Shown here: positions 58,413 through 64,000 of the stretch, piece after piece
Layout: every line of letters begins with the position of its first letter
Numbering within the stretch: position 1 is the first letter of the stretch
From: Clostridia bacterium
GTDB lineage: Bacteria > Bacillota > Clostridia > Christensenellales > UBA3700
Length of the DNA: 64,000 nt
Direction: 5' to 3'
NCBI GenBank assembly: GCA_029061605.1
Contig: JAIDRT010000035.1
Location: forward strand, 17,132-81,131
Position numbers and translations under genes: made by a program
Notes under the pieces: generated by a model
Seen by the model: the letters and a program-made list of their open reading frames with translations, nothing else
Told to the model about the DNA's origin: nothing
Databases searched by the model: none

Positions 58413-60796
58413 TGTCTTTTCCTCTTCAAATTAATGTTTGCGGCTTTTAAGTTTGCCGCTATTTCACTGCAATCGTTATTGAGTGTGTCAATTATTATTT
58501 TCTTTGCTACGTCGTTGTCCTCGACCAAGGTATAAAACCTCACTATATCGGGGTCCAGCGCGCCTCCGCCCTTTGCGCAAGCGTCCATCAAAGGGAACAA
58601 CTGCTCGTCGCCCGAGCGAGTAAACATCTCGCGCGCTTCCGTGTCCATACCCTGTCGCCAGTATTCTATGCCTGCATCGCGTATCTTGCCGTAACGCAAA
58701 TATTGCTCGTGGACGGAAATATATACAAGTTGTTTTTTACGCAATTCGTCTGAAGACAGCCTGTCCGCAGTATTCCGCGCGTTTTCGTATTGTTCAAGCG
58801 AACAAAACTTTTGTATTCTCGCGATAAATTCGTCGTCGTCAATCTCTATTCTGCCTGCGATATCTTTTAGATACGCAAGCGCGCTGTCCTTGTTCTTTCG
58901 CTCAAAACATTCGTTGAAAAGCGCATTGAAAGATTCGGGATAGTCGGATTCCACAACGAAAAGATACTGTCTTGCGCGCGATATGCCCACGTAAAACAAA
59001 TTGAAGTAATATCTAAAGACGGAATTTTCGTCGGCAGTCTTTCTATTGAGCGACATATTGTGAAGATACCGCCACTTATCGGCGTTGTCGCTCAATACGT
59101 CGGCAAGGATGACGGTATTGCGCTCCAAGCCCTTTGCTTCCGCTACCGTAAGAATCTCTATCTTGCCCAATACTTTTTTGAGTTCTTCTTTTTTCTTTTG
59201 CGAAGCCACGACGACGGTAATATTTTCAAACCTCTTATCTCCGAAAGAATAAACGAAATTTTTATCTTTTACCAATACTGCCGCAGACGGCAATGGCGAC
59301 GCAACGCTTTCCCCCTTAAGGACAAAACTGTGCGTGCCGAATCTCTGCATATTCATTTCGCCAAGTTTTTGAGCGATTCTTTCTATTCTTTGAGTACTGC
59401 GATAATTGTGCGTAAGTTGGTTTACTCCAGTAACGTCACCGTACATAAGTCGCTTTAGATATCCAAAATTAAAATACGACGGATTGATCATTTGCAACGC
59501 GTCGCCTACGCAGAACAATTTGCGGCACAACTGCTTCATAAGACATAGATTTACCTGCGTAAAGTCCTGCACCTCGTCGATCACGCCCACGGAGTACTTG
59601 GGCGCCGAAACTTTGCTCAAAATTTCTCGGCTCATAAAGTTGTTGTCGGTGTAACCGCGTTTTTTCAAAAACTCCAAATAGTCAACGGCTATTGAATAAA
59701 TGACGTCGCATTCGCGCTGCGTAAAACTGTCTTTTCTCGCCTCTATATACTCTCCTCTCCCCATCATATCGCGAGGCGCGTCAAGTTCGTACTTGCCGAA
59801 AATCATTCCGTAAATCTCTTTGTAAATTATCTCGGAAGATATATGCTTTATCTTTTCCAGCGCGCCTGAAAGACGATAGTTCTTTCCCGATCCTAAATAT
59901 TCTTTGAGGAATACGCTTTCGCCTGCCACGCGCTTCGTGTCAAACATATTGCCGTAGATGTCCTCTATCAAAAGATACTCTACCTTTTCTTTCAAAAAAG
60001 TCGCGACACGCTTTAATGCGGATATTATCTCTCCGTCCTCGTCGACAGAAAAGAGTATGCCGAGTTTGTTCTCCACCGCTTTTTTGTGGTCTCTGTCAAG
60101 GAATATTACGTTGCCGCTTTCATACGCCGAGATAAAGCCGTCGATATTCTTTGAAAACAATTGCACACGCTCGCGCGTTTCGCTCAACAGACCGCGTGAA
60201 AACGTGGTATACAACACCGCTCCGCGATAATTTCGGCAAGCGCAATATACGATTTTTTCTACGCAAACGTTGGTCTTGCCGCTGCCGGCAACGCCTTGCA
60301 CAAGCATATTGGCGTCTTCGGTCTCGACGATTTTGCGTTGTGTTGAATTGAGAAAAGGAAAGTTGACGATACCGTCTGAGCCCGACACGAGATAAAGTCT
60401 CGTCAAATCCTCTTCAGTGACAGCGTCGCGAGTATCGCGCAAAATAAGCGCAACCTTGCTATGCGAAGAGATATACTCATTAAGCCGCCTGTCAGTTCCG
60501 CCCTCGATAGAATTTGCGCTTAAGAATTTATAGAATACGATATCGCCGTCAGACAGCCTATTGTCTCCGCCCTTTTTGCGAAAGAAAAGAGTATAAAGCC
60601 CATCATCCGTCTGCGCTGTAAAACAACCGTCGGCAAGCGCTACGTTCTCTCTGAATATACTCTCCGCAACACGCGATATAAAGGCGTCAATAGCAATTAT
60701 CCTGCGCGTCAACGTGATAAATCCTTCGGTCTTGTATACCGACCGAATTGATGAGAGCGCTATCTTTCTTGTGTCTGCCGTAATTTGTTGTATCAT
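58409..60796 (-). CDS. UvrD/Rep-like superfamily 1 helicase with N-terminal extension and helical C-terminal region
   Basis: Walker A MLVQGVAGSGKTNV; motif II VIDEVQDF; GDALQMI; THNYRST; LFYVGISRARQYLFVV. Confidence 0.88.
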   Translation of the reverse strand: MIQQITADTRKIALSSIRSVYKTEGFITLTRRIIAIDAFISRVAESIFRENVALADGCFTAQTDDGLYTLFFRKKGGDNRLSDGDIVFYKFLSANSIEGGTDRRLNEYISSHSKVALILRDTRDAVTEEDLTRLYLVSGSDGIVNFPFLNSTQRKIVETEDANMLVQGVAGSGKTNVCVEKIVYCACRNYRGAVLYTTFSRGLLSETRERVQLFSKNIDGFISAYESGNVIFLDRDHKKAVENKLGILFSVDEDGEIISALKRVATFLKEKVEYLLIEDIYGNMFDTKRVAGESVFLKEYLGSGKNYRLSGALEKIKHISSEIIYKEIYGMIFGKYELDAPRDMMGRGEYIEARKDSFTQRECDVIYSIAVDYLEFLKKRGYTDNNFMSREILSKVSAPKYSVGVIDEVQDFTQVNLCLMKQLCRKLFCVGDALQMINPSYFNFGYLKRLMYGDVTGVNQLTHNYRSTQRIERIAQKLGEMNMQRFGTHSFVLKGESVASPLPSAAVLVKDKNFVYSFGDKRFENITVVVASQKKKEELKKVLGKIEILTVAEAKGLERNTVILADVLSDNADKWRYLHNMSLNRKTADENSVFRYYFNLFYVGISRARQYLFVVESDYPESFNALFNECFERKNKDSALAYLKDIAGRIEIDDDEFIARIQKFCSLEQYENARNTADRLSSDELRKKQLVYISVHEQYLRYGKIRDAGIEYWRQGMDTEAREMFTRSGDEQLFPLMDACAKGGGALDPDIVRFYTLVEDNDVAKKIIIDTLNNDCSEIAANLKAANINLKRKRQ

Positions 60797-61797
60797 AATG
60801 CTATTAGTCCGTTTATATACGAATTGAACTGCTCGTCTGTAAACGGAAAGGCAACCTTAGAAAAGGCTTTAAGTCTCATATCCGTCATAGTGTTGCTCGC
60901 CAAATCAAAGGATATTGGCGTATTCTTTTTAGAATATTGAGCAAAAACGTCCGCTTCAATACGCTTTTTCTCTGACTGCTCGTTGATTTCTTTTAAACGC
61001 TTTTGGATATTTTCCAAAGCGCGCCGTTTATTTTTGAGTTGTGACCGCTCGTCCTGACAAACGACAACAAGACCTGTCGGCAAGTGCGTCACGCGTATAG
61101 CAGTCTCCACCTTGTTGACGTTCTGACCGCCTGCTCCGCTGGAGTGAAAGACGTCTATCTTTAAATCTTTCTCCGCAATCTTTTCTACACTCGCAGAGGG
61201 CGTCACAGCAAAACACAACTCCTCGCTTCCCAACTGCTTATAGACCTTATGCGCTCCGGTAAGAGGCGTAAGCCGTGTGATCACGTCGACGCCTTCTGCA
61301 ACGAAAGATATTTCCTCAACGTATCCGCCCTTTGCTCTCACAATATTTTCGTCATCTATCTTGGCTCCGCGCGAAAACAAGTCGGACTTGATAAGATCAT
61401 ACAGCGCCACTCCCAATTTATACGAGCCTTCTTTAAATTTAAATCTGCAATACGCTCGCTCTTGAGTATGCGCGCACCCCAAAGCGTCCGCAAGTGACGA
61501 AGACAGTTGCGAAGCCTTTCGTTTTAAAGAATAAATTTCTTCATAAATAGACGTTCGTTCTTCATTAGAATTAGCGTCAGAAAGCAATTCGTAACAAGTC
61601 TTTTCCTCTTCAAGCACGGATTTGAGAGCGCAAAGTTTGTCATTTAAAGATTTGAGATTGTTGTACTTTGATAAAACAGACAAATAATACGCCTTATCAG
61701 CCTGCACTTCGGGATATTCCAAAAGTTCTTCAGTTTCGTCCAAACAATCAATGGCTCTTTCCGCCGCGCTGATCACATCGCCGTAGATTCCGTACAT
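60793..61797 (-). CDS. Divergent class I peptide chain release factor-like protein (GGQ)
   Basis: VFHSSGAGGQNVNKVETAIRVTHLPTGLVVVCQDERSQLKNKRRALENIQKRL; alpha-helical N-terminal domain. Confidence 0.85.
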   Translation of the reverse strand: MYGIYGDVISAAERAIDCLDETEELLEYPEVQADKAYYLSVLSKYNNLKSLNDKLCALKSVLEEEKTCYELLSDANSNEERTSIYEEIYSLKRKASQLSSSLADALGCAHTQERAYCRFKFKEGSYKLGVALYDLIKSDLFSRGAKIDDENIVRAKGGYVEEISFVAEGVDVITRLTPLTGAHKVYKQLGSEELCFAVTPSASVEKIAEKDLKIDVFHSSGAGGQNVNKVETAIRVTHLPTGLVVVCQDERSQLKNKRRALENIQKRLKEINEQSEKKRIEADVFAQYSKKNTPISFDLASNTMTDMRLKAFSKVAFPFTDEQFNSYINGLIAL

Positions 61798-61803
61798 AAA
61801 GTT

Positions 61804-61832
61804 ATTGTATCATTATTTCTTTAATAAGTCAA
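61804..61832 (-). promoter_or_regulatory. Promoter TTGACT-17-TACAAT, 6 nt before ATG of the RF-like gene
   Basis: ttgacttattaaagaaataatgatacaat aacttt ATG on the minus strand. Confidence 0.65.
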
Positions 61833-61906
61833 TAAGTGTGTCCAAGTAAAAATTGACGCACCTAATAAGCGAATTGCTTTAGATGCGTCATTTAAGTATT
61901 GTCAAA

Positions 61907-61942
61907 ATACTATGTCATTTTGAGCATAGTTGAGAAATCTAT
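61907..61942 (-). repeat. Dispersed short repeat family F, copy 6
   Basis: ctatgtcattttgagcatagttgagaaatcta. Confidence 0.45.
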
Positions 61943-61951
61943 TGTGTCAAC

Positions 61952-62878
61952 TCATTGTTGTTGAGTTAAAACATAATCTTGCAATTTGAGTATTTCTGGC
62001 TTTTGCGCTATTAGTTCTTTATCAATATTTTCTCCCAAATGCACAAAGAATTGAGGAATAATCTTTTCAAAAATTATCTCATCCCAAAGTTCCATTATAT
62101 AACAGCCTAAACATTTAGTATTTTTTGAAATATCAGAAACCGTTAACCTACTTATTTTGTTAAATTTTTCTAACTCCACTTCATTAAAGTAAACAAAAAA
62201 TCTAGATTCTTTGACAGATATCGATTTTACTATAATAGTATTGTTGCCATCCAAGATTGACGGAGGTATGACAATATTTGACATTGTGTAGAAACAAAAA
62301 TACAATAACCTATACATATTTTCAACCTCATTACTTTCTTTGGCTCTTTCGTCTACGCTTACGTCTTTTGCGATTTGCTCATTCAGAAGTATATATCGTT
62401 TTGCATAAGCAGATATTTCCGTTTCGTTCTTCATTTCATTTAAAAAGCACTCAACTGCTGTTGAGAAAGTTTCTAATTCTTGATTAGTTTCTTTTTGAAT
62501 AACTTTTACCTTAAATTTTTGTCCGGACGGCAATATGTACCACTTTCTTAACGTATCTACACACTCATTTTTATAAAAAGTTCTGTATTCTTTCCTGTAT
62601 TTATCAAAATTATCGCTTGTCAATTTAGTTCTGCCAGAATGAATATAAAATACGAATGTAACTTTTTTTGAAAGTTTTATCGCAAATGGAATCAACACAC
62701 AAAGTATGCTGACTGACACTCCTACGAATACACCTGACAAATTAGATAGAGAACTATGGTTATTGTTTACAGATTCTTTTATCAATATTATTGAGAATAT
62801 TAACAAAACTATCGCCATCACCACTGTTGAAATAATAACAATATTTCTCTTTAGTTTTTGTTTGTTATTGTATTTCAT
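61952..62878 (-). CDS. Two-TM membrane protein of unknown function
   Basis: NIVIISTVVMAIVLLIFSIILI and GVFVGVSVSILCVLIPFAI TM segments; RBS aaaggag. Confidence 0.7.
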   Translation of the reverse strand: MKYNNKQKLKRNIVIISTVVMAIVLLIFSIILIKESVNNNHSSLSNLSGVFVGVSVSILCVLIPFAIKLSKKVTFVFYIHSGRTKLTSDNFDKYRKEYRTFYKNECVDTLRKWYILPSGQKFKVKVIQKETNQELETFSTAVECFLNEMKNETEISAYAKRYILLNEQIAKDVSVDERAKESNEVENMYRLLYFCFYTMSNIVIPPSILDGNNTIIVKSISVKESRFFVYFNEVELEKFNKISRLTVSDISKNTKCLGCYIMELWDEIIFEKIIPQFFVHLGENIDKELIAQKPEILKLQDYVLTQQQ

Positions 62879-62902
62879 TTGTTTTCTCCTTTAAATTTTT
62901 AT

Positions 62903-63877
62903 TTATTGAGTAATTTTATTGCCACTTAAGGTGTAAGATTTTTCGTCAAAAGTCCTGTAATAAGACGGATTTTCAAGATTTGCGATATATCCTTCGTCAG
63001 TAGATGCATCTTTAATTCTTATGCTTATTTCTTGAATACCAGTGTTTGTAATCTCAACCACTTTAAATTCTCTTGCTTCATTCAATGTATTATCTACCTT
63101 GTATCCATTATCCACAATATATCTAGTAGCGCTTGCATTTTCTCCAAACACCTTGTCGCATATTGCTTTTGTTAAATTTGCTCGGTCAAATTGAATTGTG
63201 GTATTGTATGTAAAAAAATATTGTGACGTATATAAAGTTGAATCAATCTTATTTTGAAGTACATTTGCTATGTCCTCAACTTTTAACTCTTTTACGTTAA
63301 TTTGAGAATCAAAATCTGCAGAGCTCACAATTATATTTTCATAATTATTTACATTTTCATATATCATAATTAAATCAATTTTAGATATTTTATCACTGTT
63401 ACCAATATCCCAAGATACACTTAAAACTTTGCTTGTATTAAATGTTCTACCTATGCACTCTCGACCTATACTCTCAAGATAATAATCATTAAGAGCAGAA
63501 TACACTATTTCTGAATAATTCTCTATTAAATCTCTTATGCTTTCAACATACTTAGGCTTCTCTTCTTCTGGCGGATTTTCTCCACTTCCTATGTCTCCGC
63601 TTGATATCGAGCCAGACGGCAATTCAGGCTGTTGATCTCCGCTTGGAGCGTCTCCACTATCTACGCTTCCACTTAGGATAGTGTCTCCGCTGTCTATATC
63701 CCCACTATCAATGCTGCCGCTAGGTATTTCTCCGCTATCCACGCTTCCACTTGGAGCATTGCCGCTCGGCTGTCCGCTTGGCGTATCCTCATCTCCGCCC
63801 TTTTGACAAGCGCCAAATGCAATTAGCATACTCATTATGCATAATATAGCAATTATTGCAATACTTATCTTCTTCAT
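62903..63877 (-). CDS. Lipoprotein with long SG(D/S/E)-rich low-complexity linker
   Basis: LIAFGAC lipobox; PSGSVDSGEIPSGSIDSGDIDSGDTILSGSVDSGDAPSGD. Confidence 0.8.
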   Translation of the reverse strand: MKKISIAIIAILCIMSMLIAFGACQKGGDEDTPSGQPSGNAPSGSVDSGEIPSGSIDSGDIDSGDTILSGSVDSGDAPSGDQQPELPSGSISSGDIGSGENPPEEEKPKYVESIRDLIENYSEIVYSALNDYYLESIGRECIGRTFNTSKVLSVSWDIGNSDKISKIDLIMIYENVNNYENIIVSSADFDSQINVKELKVEDIANVLQNKIDSTLYTSQYFFTYNTTIQFDRANLTKAICDKVFGENASATRYIVDNGYKVDNTLNEAREFKVVEITNTGIQEISIRIKDASTDEGYIANLENPSYYRTFDEKSYTLSGNKITQ

Positions 63878-64000
63878 TTTCCACTCCTTTTAAAATATCT
63901 TTGTCTTATGTATTCCAAAAAAAGTATACTTTTCTTGAAATGACAAAAATCTTTTAAATGCTAATTATTTTATTTGTTTTAATTATAAACTATATCATAT

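Noticed and set aside
1-64000. tRNA, rRNA, prophage or plasmid genes
   Set aside because: No tRNA cloverleaf, rRNA, integrase, capsid or replication-initiator sequence recognised by eye; a tRNAscan/Infernal run would be needed to exclude them fully.

Overview
The window is a chromosomal segment of a low-GC, Firmicutes/Clostridia-like bacterium. It has high coding density and no rRNA, tRNA, CRISPR array or prophage that I could recognise. The core content is the S10-spc-alpha ribosomal protein cluster (about 24.9-40.7 kb, minus strand). Other core genes are argS-ychF-plsY, leuCDB, dnaE-whiA-PHP-murB with pfkA, and acpP with an Sfp-type PPTase. The accessory content includes two paralogous marR-ABC-ABC exporter operons, several lipoproteins (one tandem-duplicated unit, two with SG-rich linkers), and a TPP riboswitch with terminator upstream of thiT. 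The most interesting items are: (1) a tight four-gene operon at 55.5-61.8 kb encoding a divergent release-factor-like GGQ protein, an SF1 helicase, a coiled-coil protein and a one-TM beta-helix-like protein; (2) a protein joining an RNA-polymerase alpha-CTD-like domain to WG repeats; (3) a family of long palindromic, MITE-like intergenic modules, most with a CGTAC-N5-GTACG-type apical hairpin, sitting at the stop codons of minus-strand genes, one with a clean 5-bp target-site duplication; and (4) four genes with a consensus -10 box exactly 6 nt before ATG, which suggests leaderless mRNAs. All calls come from reading the sequence and the supplied ORF track; no database search was run.
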